Assembly (NCBI RefSeq): GCF_000526215.1
Contig: NZ_JAFQ01000004.1
Coordinates: 8,122,001 to 8,186,000 of the forward strand
Length of the DNA stretch: 64,000 nt
From: Nocardia sp. BMG51109
Lineage (GTDB): Bacteria; Actinomycetota; Actinomycetes; Mycobacteriales; Mycobacteriaceae
Direction: 5' to 3'
Positions 42,601 to 57,600 of the stretch are shown piece by piece. Below the pieces are notes generated by a model. That model saw nothing but the letters and a program-made list of their open reading frames with translations, was not told the DNA's origin and ran no database searches. Numbering within the stretch: position 1 is the first letter of the stretch; every line of letters begins with the position of its first letter. The position numbers were made by a program, and so were the translations under genes.

Positions 42601-45600
42601 CACCCGCGCGGTCACCACCTCGGGCTCGCCGAGGGTGAGTGCGGCATCGAACAGCGTCAGACCGTCGGAGACCGCGAGCGGCGCGATTCCGGCCCGCCGC
42701 ATCCGCGCCCGATCGGCGTCACGCAGGGCGCCGGTCATGCCGCCGGCCTGTTCCCACAGTCCCCAGGCCATCGACACCGCGGGCAGCCCGAGGGCATGGC
42801 GGTGGGTCGCGAGGGCGTCCAGGAATCCGTTCGCCGCCGCGTAATTCGCCTGTCCCGCACCGCCGATGACGCCGGAGACGGACGAGAACAGCACGAAGGC
42901 GGCCACGTTCGCGCCGCGCGTCGACTCGTGCAGGTTCCACGCGCCCGCGATCTTCGGCGCCAGCACCCGTTCCAGCTGTTCGGGTGTCATCGAGGCCGCC
43001 ACCGCGTCGTCCAGGACGCCCGCGGCATGGACGACCCCCGTCACCGGTGCCGATGCGGGCACCCGGGCCAACGCCTGTTCCAGCGCCGCTCGATCGGCCA
43101 CGTCGCACGCGGCGACCTCCACCCGGGCACCCCGCTCGGTCAGCTCGGTCACCAGCTCGGCGACGCCGGCTCCCTGGTCACCGCTGCGGCTGATCAGCAG
43201 CAGGTTGCGGACGGCGTGCGCGGCGGTCAGGTGCCGGGCGACGACGGCGCCCAGGCCGCCGGTGCCGCCCGTGATCACCACGGTGCCGTCGCCCCACGAG
43301 GCCTGCCCCGGTGTCCCGGGCCGTGCGCCACGGTCGCGGGTCAGCCGCGGGGCCGACAGTTCGCCACCGCGAATCCTGACCTCGGTCTCCTGCGCTGCCG
43401 CCGCGGAAGGCAGTGCCGCCCAGGACTCTTCGGCCTCGTCGATGTCGACCAGGACGATCCGGCCCGGATTCTCGGTCTGCGCCGAGCGGATCAGGCCCCG
43501 CACGGTGGCGGCCACCAGGCCCGCCGACTCCTCGGAGTTGGTGAGCAGCACCAGTGCCGATTCGGCGAGGCGCTCGTCGGCCAGCCAGGACTGGACCAGG
43601 CTCAGGACTCGGCCGGCCGCCCGGCGCGCCGCAGCCGCCGAGTCGCTGCCGCCGTCGATATCGGTGCACGGCACCGCGACGACATCCGGAATCCGTTGTC
43701 CGGCATCGATACTCGTCCGGAAGTCGGCGAACTCCGCGCACCCCGCCACCGTCACCCCGGCTCCCGACAGGCGGCTCAGGAGCGCCGGATCCTCGGAGAG
43801 CACAGTCCACTCGGCCTCCGCGGACAGCGTGGGGGCCGGCAGAGCCGGCCATTCCGTACGCAGCAGCGCTTCGGCCAGGACGGCCCGGCCCGGCCGCAGC
43901 TGGGTCTCCGGTATCGGGCGGACGGTCAGGGCGTCGACGGTGGCGACCGGGCGACCGTCGGGGTCGGTGAGCACGATCGAGACCGTGTCCGCGCCGGTCG
44001 CCGTCAGCCGAGCCCGCAGCGAAGTCGCCCCGGTGGCGTGCAGCGCGGCGCCCCGCCAGGAGAACGGCAGGCGCCCGGTCTCGCCCGCCAGCACCAGGAC
44101 GTGCAGCGCGGCGTCGAACAGCGCCGGGTGCAGGCCGTACCGCTCGATGTCCTCGCGCGCCGAATCCGGCAGTGCGACATCGGCATACAGGTCCTCGCCG
44201 TGCCGCCAGGCCGCCCGCAGTCCCTGGAATACCGGCCCGTAGTCGAATCCGCCGTCGGCCATGCGTTCGTAGGCGGTGTCGACATCGATCGGTTCCGCGC
44301 CCGTCGGCGGCCAGACCGCCGAGTCGCCGTCCCCTCCGACAGCGGCGGGCGGCACGTCGGCCAGGATGCCGCTCGCGTGCCGGGTCCACGTCGTAGTGTC
44401 CCCGGCGCGGGCGTAGACGCCGACCGGACGGCGGCCGCCCTCGGGCCGGTCCACAACCACCTGGACCTGCACGGCCCCGGATTCGGGCAGGGCGAGCGGA
44501 GTCTCCATGGTGAGTTCTTCGACGGCGCCGCAACCGATTTCGTCGCCGGCGCGGATCACCATCTCCATCAGGGCGGTGCCGGGCACCAGGACGGTGTCCC
44601 GGACGGCATGGTCGGCGAGCCACGGGTGGGTGCGCAGAGACAACCGGCCGGTCAGGATCACCGAGTCGGTACCGGCCGCCAGCGCGGATCCCAGCAGCGG
44701 ATGGTCGACCGTCTCCAGGCCGGCCTCGTCCGCTTGGGGGGCGGGGCTTTCCAGCCAGTAACGCCGGCGCTGGAAGGGGTAGGTCGGCAACGGGACTCGG
44801 CGGTGGTTACCGGGGTAGAAAGCGTTCCAGGACACCGGGACTCCGGCCGCCGAGAGCTGTGCCAGGGCCGAGACGACCGTGTCGACGGCCGGATCGGTGG
44901 TGCGCAGGGTCGTTGCGCACCAGGGCTGATGCGATTCCCCGGTCACGCACTCCTGGATCAGCGCCGACAGCGCGCCGCCCGGGCCCATCTCGACGAACCC
45001 GGCCACCCGCCGCTGCTGCAACCAGCGCACACTGTCGGAAAAACGCACCGGCTCCCGCACATGCCGCACCCAGTACCCGGGGTCGGTGTGGTCGGCGTCC
45101 GGGGAACCCGTCAGATTCGACACGATCGGGATGCGAGGCTCCTCGAACGCCAATCCCGCAGCGAGCGCGGCGAACTCGGCCAGCATCGGCGCCATGTGCG
45201 GGGAATGGAAGGCGTGACTGACCGGCAACCGCTTGGTCTTACGGTCCGCGAACCGCGCCGCGATCTCTTCCACCGCGGCCTCGTCGCCGGAGATCGTCAC
45301 GGAAGCCGGACCGTTCACAGCCGCCACGGCCACCCGGTCCTCGGCACCGGCCACCTGCGGGAGCACCTCGTCCTCGCCCGCCGCCACCGCGATCATCGCG
45401 CCGCCGGCCGGTAGCGCCTGCATCAACCGGCCGCGGGCCGCCACCAGCGCACACGCATCCCGCAGCGACAGCACACCGGCCACATGCGCCGCGGTCAACT
45501 CCCCGATCGAATGCCCCAGCAGATAATCCGGCCGGACACCCACATGCTCGAACAACCGGAACAACGCGACTCCCACCGCGAACAATCCGGATTGGGCGAA

Positions 45601-48600
45601 CACGGTTCGATCGACCAGTCCGGCCGGGTCCGAACCCGGCTCGGCGAGAACGACTTCCCGGACGGCGGCAGGCACGTGCCCCGCCAGGTTCGCGTCCAGA
45701 CCCGCGCAGACCTCGTCGAACGCCTCCCGGAACACCGCCGACGACTCGTAGAGGTCGCGGCCCATGCCGGCCCACTGCGAACCCTGACCGGGGAACACGA
45801 AAACCACCGGCCCCGAGCCGGATCCCGTCACACCACGAACGACACGCGGTGCCTCCGCACCCCGCCCGAGCGCGGACAGCGCCGCCAGCACTTCCTCGCG
45901 GCCGTCGCCCCACACCACGGCACGCTGTTCGAATACCTTGCGGGAGTTCAGCAGCGACCATCCGATATCCGCGATCGGCACCTCGTGGTCTGCCTCGACA
46001 AGTGCCGCCAACCGCTGCGCCTGTGCCGCCAGCGCTTCCGGGCTACGGGCGGAGATCAGCCACGGAACCACGCCGGCGCCGATGACCGACGGCTCGTCCT
46101 CGACCGGTGCCGCATCGACGATGTCGACCGCGGGCGCCTGTTCGAGAACGACGTGGGCGTTGGTGCCGGAAATACCGAACGACGAAACCCCGACTCGGCG
46201 TGGATGGTTCGCCTCGGGCCAGGCCCGGGACTCGGTGAGCAGTTCCACCGAACCGGTGGACCAGTCCACCTCGGCGGTCGGCTCGTCCACATGCAACGTC
46301 TTCGGCAGCACACCGGCCCGCATGGCCATCACCATCTTGATCACGCCCGCCACACCGGCGGCCGCCTGCGCATGACCGATATTCGATTTCAGCGAACCCA
46401 GCCACAACGGGTTGTCCGGCGCGCGGTCCCGGCCATAGGTTGCCAGCAACGCCTGCGCCTCGATCGGATCGCCCAGAGTCGTTCCCGTGCCGTGCGCTTC
46501 GACCGCATCGACCTCGGCGGCCGAGACGCGCGCATTGGCGAGAGCCTGCCGGATGACCCGCTGCTGCGACGGTCCGTTCGGCGCGGTCAGGCCGTTACTC
46601 GCGCCGTCCTGGTTGATCGCGCTACCGCGCATCACCGACAGCACCGGGTGCCCGTTGCGCCGGGCATCGGACAGCCGTTCCAGCAGAAGGACTCCCACGC
46701 CCTCGGCCCAGCCCGTGCCGTCCGCCGCGGCGGCGAAGGACTTACAACGCCCGTCGGGAGCCAGCCCCCGCTGGCGGGAGAACTCCACGTACAGGCTCGG
46801 TGTCGCGTAGATGGTGACGCCGCCCGCCACGGCGAGCGAGCACTCGCCGGCCCGCAGCGATCCCGCCGCGAGATGCATGGCCACCAGCGACGACGAACAG
46901 GCGGTGTCGACCGTGACCGCCGGGCCCTCGAACCCGAAGGAATACGACACCCGCCCCGACACCACGCTGGTCGAGCCGCCGGTGACCTCGTAACCCTCTA
47001 CCTGGTCGGCGCGATGACCCCGGGTCAGGTAGTGCTGATACATCACCCCGGCGAACACACCGGTCTGGCTGCCTCGCAGGCTCGACGGGTCGATTCCGGC
47101 CCGCTCGAACACCTCCCACGAGGTCTCCAGCAGCAACCGCTGCTGCGGATCGGTCGCCAGCGCCTCCCGCGGCGACAACCCGAAGAACGCCGGATCGAAA
47201 TCGGCCGCGTCGTAGAGGAATCCGCCCTCGCGCACATACGACTTGCCTATCGCGTCCGGGTCCGGGTCGTACAGCGCGTCGACGTCCCAGCCGCGGTCGG
47301 ACGGCCACGGCCCCATGGCATCCCGGCCCGAGGCCACCAGATCCCACAGGTCCTCCGGCGACGTCACGCCGCCCGGATAGCGGCAGGCCATCGCCACGAT
47401 CGCGATCGGCTCGTCGTCGGCGACCGACGCCGCGACCGGCGGCGGCACCGGCGCCGCCACCTCGGCGCCGCAGGCCTCCTCGACCAGGTGCCGCGCCAGG
47501 GCCCGGGGGGTCGGATAGTCGAAAACGGTACTGGCGGACAGGGTCAGCTTCGTGGCGGTGGTCAACCGGTTGCGCAGTTCCACGGCGGTCAGCGAGTCGA
47601 AACCCTGCTCGGTGAACGCGCGATCGGTGTCGATACCGGACGGATCGGGATGGCCGAGCACGATCGCCACGTGGTGACGGACGAACTCCAGTGCGTGGTC
47701 CTCGCGGTCGCCGACGGCGATTTCGACGAGTTGCCGCGCCCATCCCCCGGGTCCGGCGGCGGTGGGAACGTCGGCCGCGGCACGCCGGGCCCGGGTACGA
47801 ACGAGCCCCCGCACGATCGACGGCACCGGCCCGGAATCCTCCGAACCCGCCCAGACGACCGGGTTCAGCCGCGCGGTCACCGCCACGGGATCCTCACCGG
47901 CCAGGGCGGCATCGAACAGCGCCAACCCGTCGGAGACCGCGAGGGGGGTGATCCCCGACCGCCGCATCCGGGCCACATCGGCATCCCGCAGGGCGCCGGT
48001 CATCGCACTGGCGCTGGCCTGTTCCCACAGGCCCCACGCCATCGACACCGCCGGCAGGCCCAGCGACCGGCGATGCGACGCCAGCGCATCCAGAAAGACG
48101 TTGCCCGCCGCGTAGTTCGCCTGTCCGGCATTGCCGACGATGCCCGCGATCGACGAGAACATCACGAACGCGGCCAGATCCGCCGACCGCGTCAGCTCGT
48201 GCAGATTCCAGGCCCCCGCGATCTTCGGCGCGAGAACGCGTTCGAGCTGCTCGACGGTCAGCGATTGCACGACCGCGTCGTCGAGGACGCCCGCCGCGTG
48301 GACGACTCCGGTCACCGGAATCTCCGCCGGTACCCGTTCCAGGATCCGCGCCAGGTCCGCACGATCGGCCACGTCGCCGGCGGCCACCTCGACCCGCGCG
48401 CCGAGCCCGGACAGCTCGGCCACCAGTTCGGCGACACCCGCACCGCGGTCACCACTGCGACTGATCAGCAGCAGGCTGCGCACCGCGTAGGTGTCCACCA
48501 GGTGCCGGGCCACCACCGCGCCCAGGCCACCGGTCCCGCCCGTGATCACGACCGTCCCGTCGCCCCAGGGCCGAGGCATTTCCAGGATGTTCTTGCCGAC

Positions 48601-51600
48601 CCCCTTCGCCTGGCTCAGATACCGGAAGGCGTCGCGCGCGTACCGGACGTCCCAGGTCGTCAACGGGATCGGGTGCAGGATTCCGCGCTCGAACAGTGCC
48701 GACAGCTCCGCCAGCATCTGCTGAATGCGGTCGAGGTCCACCTCGAACAGGTCGAAGGTGCGATACAGGATGCCCGGGTAGCGTTCGCCGAGCTGCCCGG
48801 GGTCGCGAATGTCGGTCTTGCCGATCTCGATGAACCGGCCGCCGGGCGCCAGGGTGTCGAACGACGCGTCCACGAGCTCGTAGGCGAGCGAGTTGAGGAT
48901 CACGTCCACGCCGTGTCCGCCGGTGAGCGCGAGGAAGGCGTCCTTGAATTCGGTGGTGCGAGAGGAAGCCACGTGGTCGTCGGGCAGGCCGTTGTCGCGG
49001 AGGTACGACCACTTGGCCGGTCCGGCCGTGCCGAAGACGGTGGCGCCGAGATGCTGTGCGATCTGGGTGGCGGCCATGCCGACACCGCCGGCGGCCGCAT
49101 GGACGAGGACGGATTCGCCGGACCGCAGACCGGCCAGGTCCACCAGCCCGTAATACGCGGTCAGGAAGATGATCGGCGCCGACGCGGCCACCGCGAAGGA
49201 CCAGTCGCCCGGCATCCGGCAGAGCATCCGGTGATCGGTGACCGCGACCGGGCCGAATGCGCCGGTGAACATCCCCATCACGCGGTCGCCGGGAGCCAGG
49301 TTCGTCACCGCGGAGCCGACCTCGAGCACGATTCCGGCGCCCTCGGAGCCCAGCAGTGCGTCGCCGGGGTACATATCGAGCGCGATCAGGACGTCGCGGA
49401 AGTTCAACCCGGCCGCCCGGATACCGACACGGACCTGCCCGGACGCCAATTCGCCACTGCCGGAAGGCTGTACGAACCGGATGTTGTCGATGGTTCCCTT
49501 GTTCGGGATGTCCAGCCGCCACTCGGCCGCGGCCGGGGGCACCAGCGGCCGCCGGGTGGCGTCGCGGCGAGCCAATCTGGGGGCCGACAGTGCGCCGCCG
49601 CGGAGGGCGACCTCGGTCTCTCCCGTCATCGCCGCGGCCGGTACCGCCGCCCAGGAGCGATCGTCGTCGTCGACGTCCACCAGGACGAACCGGCCCGGGT
49701 TCTCCGTCTGCGCCGACCGGATCAGGCCACGTACCGCCGAGGCCACCAGGTCTGTCCCCGTTTCGTCCGCCGCCGCGACCGCGGAGCGGGTCAGCACCAG
49801 CAGCCGCGATGCGCCGAAACGCTGATCGGCGAGCCACGGCTGGACGAGCGCCAGCACCTCGCCCACCGCGTGGTGCGCGGTGTCCGGCGACATACTCTCG
49901 GTGCCCGGACACGACACCACCAACACAGTCGGAACCGGTTGTCCCGCATCAATGTTCGCCTGAACATCGGCAAGACCCGCATGCGCCGAGACCGAAACCC
50001 CGGCATGTCGCAACCGCTCGGCTATGGACGGCCGCTCGTCGGCGGGTTCCTCGGCGACCGGCGAACTCCCGGGGCACGAAGCCGTACCTGAAGCAGATGC
50101 CCCGGTCGGCGACGCGATTTCGCCTATCGGCGGATGTCCGCCTCCGGTCTCGATCACCGCCCACCCGGCCGTATCGGGTCGGTCCGGTGTCGCGATGGAT
50201 ACCCATTCGGTATGCAACAGGGCGTCGGCGACCGGATCGTGTGCGGTCCGGAAGGTCGCCGGCAGCGGTCGTACCGTCAGCCCGTCGGCCACCGCCACCA
50301 CGCCTCCGGAATGGTCGGCCACGACGACCGATACCGAATCCCCGCTGGTCGCCGCCAGACGCACGCGCAATGACACCGCACCGGTCGCGTGCAGAGACAC
50401 ACCCCGCCACACGAACGGCAGGCATCCGAACCCGTCGCCGGCCCCGAAACCGCTCAGTACCAGCACGTGCAACGCCGCGTCCAGCAGCGCCGGATGCACG
50501 CCGAACCGCTCGACCTCGTCCTGAGCCGAATCGGGCAGTGCGACATCGGCATACAGATCCTCGCCCTGCCGCCACGCCGACCGCAGACCTCGGAAGACCG
50601 GCCCGTACTCGAATCCGCCCTCGGCCATGCGCTCGTAAGCGCCGTCGACATCGATCCGCTCCGCATTCGCCGGCGGCCATACCGCCAACCCGTCCGCGGC
50701 GGCCGCATCGATCCCCGCCGCGGTCTCGGCGAGCACGCCACCGGCGTGCCGCACCCACTCCGCGGACCCTTCGACGCGGGCGAACACGCTCACCGCTCGG
50801 CGGCCGTCCGCGGCGGCGTCGACGACGACCTGAACCTGTACGGCGCCGGTCGGCGGGATCACCAGCGGCGCTTCCAGCATGAGTTCTTCGACGCCGCCGC
50901 AACCGGTTTCGTCACCCGCGCGGATCACCATCTCCAGCAGCGCGGTACCGGGCACGATGATCGTGCCGCGCACGGCGTGGTCGGCCAGCCACGGATGGGT
51001 GTGCGGCGACAACCGGCCGGTGAGGGTCAGCCGGTCGGAATCGGGGGCGAGCAGGGCTGCTCCCAGCAGCGGGTGATCGACGCTGTCGAGGCCGGACGCC
51101 CCGGCGTCGGCCTGTTCCTCGATGGCGGCGTCCAGCCAATACCGTTGCCGCTGAAACGCGTACGTCGGCAGCACCACCGAACGGACGGCGCGGCCGGCGA
51201 ACACCGCCTGCCACGCCACCGGCACGCCCTGGACCGACACCTGCGCCAGCATTGACAGGAAACGAGCCGGCCCGCCTTCGTCGCGGCGGAGGGTGCCGAC
51301 CACCGCGGGGCGGGCGGCGCCCGGCAGGCCGTCGAGAGTCTCCTCCACCGACTGCGTGGTGACCGGATGCGGACTGACCTCCAGGAAGCAATCCACCCCC
51401 TGCTCGGCCAGCGACCGGACGGTCTCGTGGAACCGCACCGGCTGCCGCAGGTTCGTGAACCAGTAGTCCGCGCTCAGGTTCACAGTATCCAGCAGTTCGC
51501 CGGTGACGGTCGAACAGAACGGAACATCCGACGCCACCGGCACGATTCCGGCGAGGTCGTCCAGCAGCCGCTCGCGGACGGCATCCACCTGCGGCGAATG

Positions 51601-54600
51601 CGATCCGTAATCCACCGGGATCCGGCGCACCCGGACCTCATCGGCCGTCAACGCGTCGAACAGCTCGTCCAGCGCGGTACTCTCACCCGAAACCACCACC
51701 GTCGCCGGACCGTTCACCGCAGCGACCGCGATCCGCTCGGACCAGCGACCGAGATACGCCTCCACCCGGTCCCGCGGCAACGACACCGACATCATCCCGC
51801 CCGACCCCGCCAGCACCGTCAACGCACGGCTCCGCAACGCCACCACCCGGGCCGCGTCCTCCAAAGACAGTGCGCCACACACATATGCGGCAGCAATCTC
51901 ACCCTGCGAGTGACCGACCACCGCAGCCGGTTGCACACCACACGCCTGCCACACCCGCGCCAGCGACACCATCACCGCAAACAACGCCGGCTGGACGACA
52001 TCCACACGCTCCAGCGACGCCGCACCCGGCGCATCGGTCAGCACATCCGCCAGCGACCACTCCACGAACGGCGACAACGCCTCCTCACACCGGGCGATCT
52101 CCCCGGCGAACACCGGCGACGACATCAACAACTCGCGGCCCATGCCGACCCACTGCGAACCCTGACCGGGGAACACGAAAACGACGCCCCCGGAACCGGA
52201 CCCCGCCACACCACGGACAACGTTCGCCGCTTCTCCGCCTCCAGCAACCGCCGCCAACCCGGCCAGCAGATCCTCCCGGTCATCGCCGCACACGACCGCC
52301 CGATGCTCGAACAGCTTGCGAGTGGAGACCAACGACCAGCCCACATCGACCGCCGACAACCCCGCGTCCGCATCGACAACCGACGCCAACCGCTGCGCCT
52401 GCCCCGCCAGCGCCGCCGCGCTCCGGGCCGAGAGCACCCACGGCACGGCCATCGTGTCCGGGCCGAACACCGGCTCGACAACCATGGTGCCGGGGACGAC
52501 CTCGGGCTCGGCCGCCGTACCGGACGGCGCCTGCTCGAGGATGACGTGGGCGTTGGTCCCCGAGATGCCGAACGACGACACCCCGGCACGCCACGGCCGA
52601 TCCACCTCCGGCCACGACCGCGCCTCGGTCAGCAGCTCGACGGCGCCGGTCCACTCCACTTTCGAGGTCGGCTCGTCCACATGCAGCGTCTTCGGCAACA
52701 CACCAGCCCGCATCGCCATCACCATCTTGATCACACCCGCCACACCGGCAGCCGCCTGCGCATGACCGATATTCGATTTCAACGAACCCAGCCACAACGG
52801 GTTCTCCGGCGCCCGATCACGGCCATAGGTCGCCAGCAGGGCTTGCGCCTCGATCGGATCGCCCAATGTCGTCCCCGTACCGTGCGCTTCGACCGCGTCC
52901 ACGTCGGCGGGCGCGACTCCGGCATTGACCAGCGCCTGCCGGATCACCCGCTGCTGCGACGGACCGTTCGGCGCCGTCAATCCGTTGCTCGCGCCGTCCT
53001 GATTGACCGCGCTGCCCCGCAGCACCGCCAGCACCGGATGGCCGTTGCGCCTGGCATCCGAAAGACGTTCCAGCAGAACGACACCGGCACCCTCGGACCA
53101 CCCGGTACCATCGGCCGCCGCAGCGAAAGACTTACACCGGCCATCGGAGGCCAGGCCCCGCTGTCGGGAGAACTCCACGAACAACCCCGGAGTCGCCAAC
53201 ACCGTCACACCACCGGCCAGCGCCAGCGAACACTCACCCGACCGCAACGAGCCCACGGCCAGATGCATCGACACCAGCGACGACGAACACGCTGTATCCA
53301 CCGTGACCGCCGGACCCTCGAACCCGAACGAATACGACACCCGCCCCGACACCACGCTGGTCGACGCGCCGGTGATCTCGTAACCGTCCACCTCGCCGAT
53401 CCGGTGCCCCCGGCCCAGATAGCGCTGATCCATGACGCCGGCGAACACACCGGTCGCACTGCCCCGCAGGCTCGACGGGTCGATTCCGGCTCGCTCCAGC
53501 ACCTCCCACGAGGTCTCCAGCAGCAGGCGCTGCTGCGGATCGGTCGCCAGCGCCTCGCGGGGCGACATGCCGAAGAAGCCGGGATCGAAATCGGCCGCGT
53601 CGTAGAGGAATCCGCCCTCGCGCACAGAGGACTTCCCGGAAGCGTCCGGGTCCGGATCGAACAGCGCGTCGGCGTCCCAGCCACGGTCGGACGGCCAGGG
53701 GCCCACCGTATCCCGGCCGGACGCCACCAGATCCCACAGCGACTCGGGCGAGGTGACCCCGCCCGGGTACCGGCATGCCATCGCCACGATCGCGATCGGC
53801 TCGTCCGCGGCGACCGCCACGGGCGTGCGCGCGGCCGAGGCGGATCCGCCGCAGATCTGGTCGACCAGATGTCCGGCCAGCGCGGTGGGTGTCGGGTAGT
53901 CGTAGACGAGGCCCGTTGCCAGGGCGAGCCCGGTCGCGGCGGACAACCGATTACGCAGTTCGACACCGGTGAGGGAATCGAAGCCCTGTTCGGTGAACGC
54001 CAGATCGTTGTCGATTCGGGACGGTTCGCGCCCGGCCACGACGGATACGTGCGAGCGGACCAGGTCCAGGGCACGGGCGTGCCGATCGGCTTCGGCCGTC
54101 GCGGCCAGCCTCGCCGCCCATTCCGAGCCGGTGGCCGGGGTGCCGGCGTCGGCGACGACCCGCCGGGAGGAGGCCGGAGCGGGAACGCCGTCGGTCGACG
54201 GTTCCGGAATCGTGTAGCCCGAATCTGCCTGCACGGCAGCGATTTCGGCGACGAAGTCGGGTGCGGCGGACAACGGCCGTACCGTCAGCCCCTCGGCCAG
54301 CGCCACCACACCGCCGGTGTGATCGGCCACCACCACCGACACCGAATCCGCCCCGGCCACGGTCAACCGCACCCGCAGCGACGCCGCGCCCGTCGCGCAC
54401 AGCGACACGCCTCGCCACGCGATCGGCGAAAACCCGAATCCGCTCACCACCAGTACGTGCAGCGCGGCATCGAACAGCGCGGGGTGCAGGCCGTACCGCG
54501 CGACGTCGGCGCGGGCCGAATCCGGCAGCGCCACATCCGCGTACAGGTCCCCGCCCTGCTGCCACGCCGCACGCAAGCCCCGGAACGCCGGACCGTACTC

Positions 54601-57600
54601 GAAGCCGGCCTCCGCCATGCGCTCGTACGCGGCATCGACATCGATCGTCTCCGCACCCTCCGGAGGCCAGGCCGCCAATCTGTTCTCGTCCGCGGGGACG
54701 ACCGGCGCCGCGTCGACCAGCACGCCGCCGGCATGGCGAACCCATTCCGGCTCGCCTTCGGCCCGAGCGAAAATGCCGACCGCCCGGCGACCGAGGGCGT
54801 CGGCGGCACTGACGACGACCTGGAGCTGGACGGTTCCGGCCGGGGGAACCACGAGCGGTGTCTCGGCGGTGAACTCTTCCACGGTCCCGCAACCGGTTTC
54901 GTCACCGGCGCGGATCACCGTGTCCAGCAGCGCGGTACCGGGCACGACGACCGTGCCCCGCACCGCGTGGTCGGCCAGCCACGGATGGGTCCGCAGCGAG
55001 AGCCGGCCGGTCAGCACCGTTTCGCGCGAGTCGGCCGAGATCAGCATCGCGCTCAGGAACGGATGGTCGACGGTGTCGAGCCCGACCGCGCCGGCATCGG
55101 CGGTGGCCGAGGGCTCGAGCCAATATCGTTGCCGCTGAAACGCATACGTGGGCAGCTTGACGACGCGGCCGCCGCGGCCGCCGAAGACGGAGGCCCAGTC
55201 GACGGATATGCCCCGCACCGAAATCTCGGCCAGCGCGGTGATGAATCGCTCCGGTCCGCCTTGATCGCGACGCAGAGTGCCGGCCACCGCGGGCCGGATC
55301 GTCGCGGGGAGACCGTCGAGGGTCTCCTCCACCGACTGCGTGGTGACCGGATGCGGACTGGCCTCCAGAAAGCAATCCACCCCCTGCTCGGCCAGCGACC
55401 GGACGGTCTCGTGGAACCGCACCGGCTGCCGGAGATTCGTGAACCAGTAGCCCGCGTCGAGGTTCGTCGTATCGAACAGCCCGGCGGTGACGGTCGAGTA
55501 GAACGGAACATCCGAAGCGAGCGGCGCGATTCCGGCGAGGTCGTCGAGCAGCCGCTCGCGAACGGCATCCACCTGCGGCGAATGCGACGCGTAATCGACC
55601 GGAATCCGACGCACCCGCACCTCCTCCGCGGACAGCGCGTCGAACAACTCGTCCAGGGCGGCCTGCTCGCCCGAAACCACCACGGTCGCAGGGCCGTTCA
55701 CCGCGCCGACCGCGATCCGCCCGGACCAGCGGCCGAGATATGCCTCCACCCGTTCCCGCGGCAGGGACACCGACAGCATTCCGCCCGTCCCCGCGAGGAC
55801 GGTCAACGCGCGGCTCCGCAACGCCACCACACGCGCCGCCTGATCCAAAGACAAAGCGCCACACACGTATGCGGCAGCGATCTCACCCTGCGAATGACCG
55901 ACCACCGCGGCCGGACGCACACCACACGCCTGCCACACCCGCGCCAGCGACACCATCACCGCGAACAGCACCGGCTGCACGACATCCACACGCTCCAGCG
56001 ACGCCGCGCCCGGGGCGTCGGTCAGCACATCCGTCAGCGACCAGTCGACGAACGGCGACAACGCCTCCTCACACCGCCCGATCTCCGCCGCGAACACCGG
56101 CGACGACATCAACAACTCCCGGCCCATGCCCACCCACTGCGAACCCTGACCCGGGAATACGAAAACCACTCCCCCGGAACCGGACCCGGCCGTCCCGCGA
56201 ACGACACCGGATGCCTCGCCGCCATCGGCGATCGCGGTCAACCGCGACAGCAGTTCTTCTCGATTGCCGCCGACGGCGATGGCCCGATGGTCGAACGCCG
56301 CCCGCGTGGTGGCCAGCGACCACCCCACGTCCACCGGCGACAGATCCGCCCCGGCCTCCAGGAACGACCGCAGCCGCTGTGCCTGCGCCGCCACCGCCTC
56401 CGCGCTCTTTCCGGACACCGGCCACGGCACCGTCTCGACATCGGGCGAGAACACCGGCACCACTTCGGTTTTCGCCGCCGGCGCCGGATCGGGCGTGGGC
56501 GCCTGTTCGAGAATGACGTGCGCATTCGTGCCCGAAATACCGAACGAGGACACGCCGGCCCGCCGCCGGCCGCCCTCCGGCCACGGCCGGGCCTCGGTCA
56601 GCAACTCCAATCCCAGCTCGTCGACCGGGATATCGGGATTGACCTGACGGAAATGCAGGCTCGGAACCAGCCGCCCGTGCCGGATGCACAGCGCGGTCTT
56701 GATCACTCCCGCGATTCCGGCGGCCGCCTCCAGATGACCGATACCGGTCTTCACCGAGCCGACCAGCAGCGGCCCGGACCGCCCGGCGGTTCCGACGGCG
56801 GCGCCGAGCGCCCGCGCCTCGACCGGGTCGCCGCGCCGGGTGCCCGTGCCGTGCAGCTCGACGTACTGAATCTCGTGGGGTTCGAGCCGCGCCGCCGACA
56901 ATGCGTCCCGGATGACGGCGCTCTGCGTTTCGATGCGCGGGGCGATCAGGGATTCCCCGTTGCCGTCGTTGTTGACCGCGGTGCCGCGCACGACGCAGTA
57001 GATGTCGTCACGGTCGGCAACGGCCTGGTCCAGCCGCTTCAGCACGACGATGCCGGCGCCCTCACCGCGCACATAACCATCGGCCGCCGCATCGAAGGTG
57101 GCGCATCGGGAATGCGGCGACAGCGCACCCATCGCCGCCATGATCGCCGAGAACTCGGGCGCCAGAATGAGATTGACGCCGCCGACGACGGCCGTGTCGA
57201 TATCGCCGTGGGCCAGGCTCTTACACCCGAGATCGAATGCGGTGAGCGACGACGATTGTGCCGTATCGACGGAAATGCTGGGACCACTGAAATCAAAGTA
57301 ATAGGAAACCCGATTCGCGATCAGTGCACGCGAGGTCGACATATAGGCGAAGGCATCCGAGACGGAGCCGTCGGTATAGCGCGAATAATCCCCGGTAGCC
57401 GCACCCATATATACGCCGACGCGTTCACCGCGCAGACTGTCCGGGAGAATATTCCCGTCCTCGAACGCCTCCCAGCACAGTTCCAGCAGAATCCGCTGCT
57501 GCGGATCGAGATACCTCGCCTCGGTGGCCGAGATCCCGAAGAAATCGGCATCGAATTCGTCGACCTCCCCGATGAACCCGCCGCGCCACAGATCCGAACC

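Noticed and set aside
29102..52330. Repeated AT segments as insertion elements
   Set aside because: They stay in frame within AT domains, have no terminal inverted repeats and encode no transposase.
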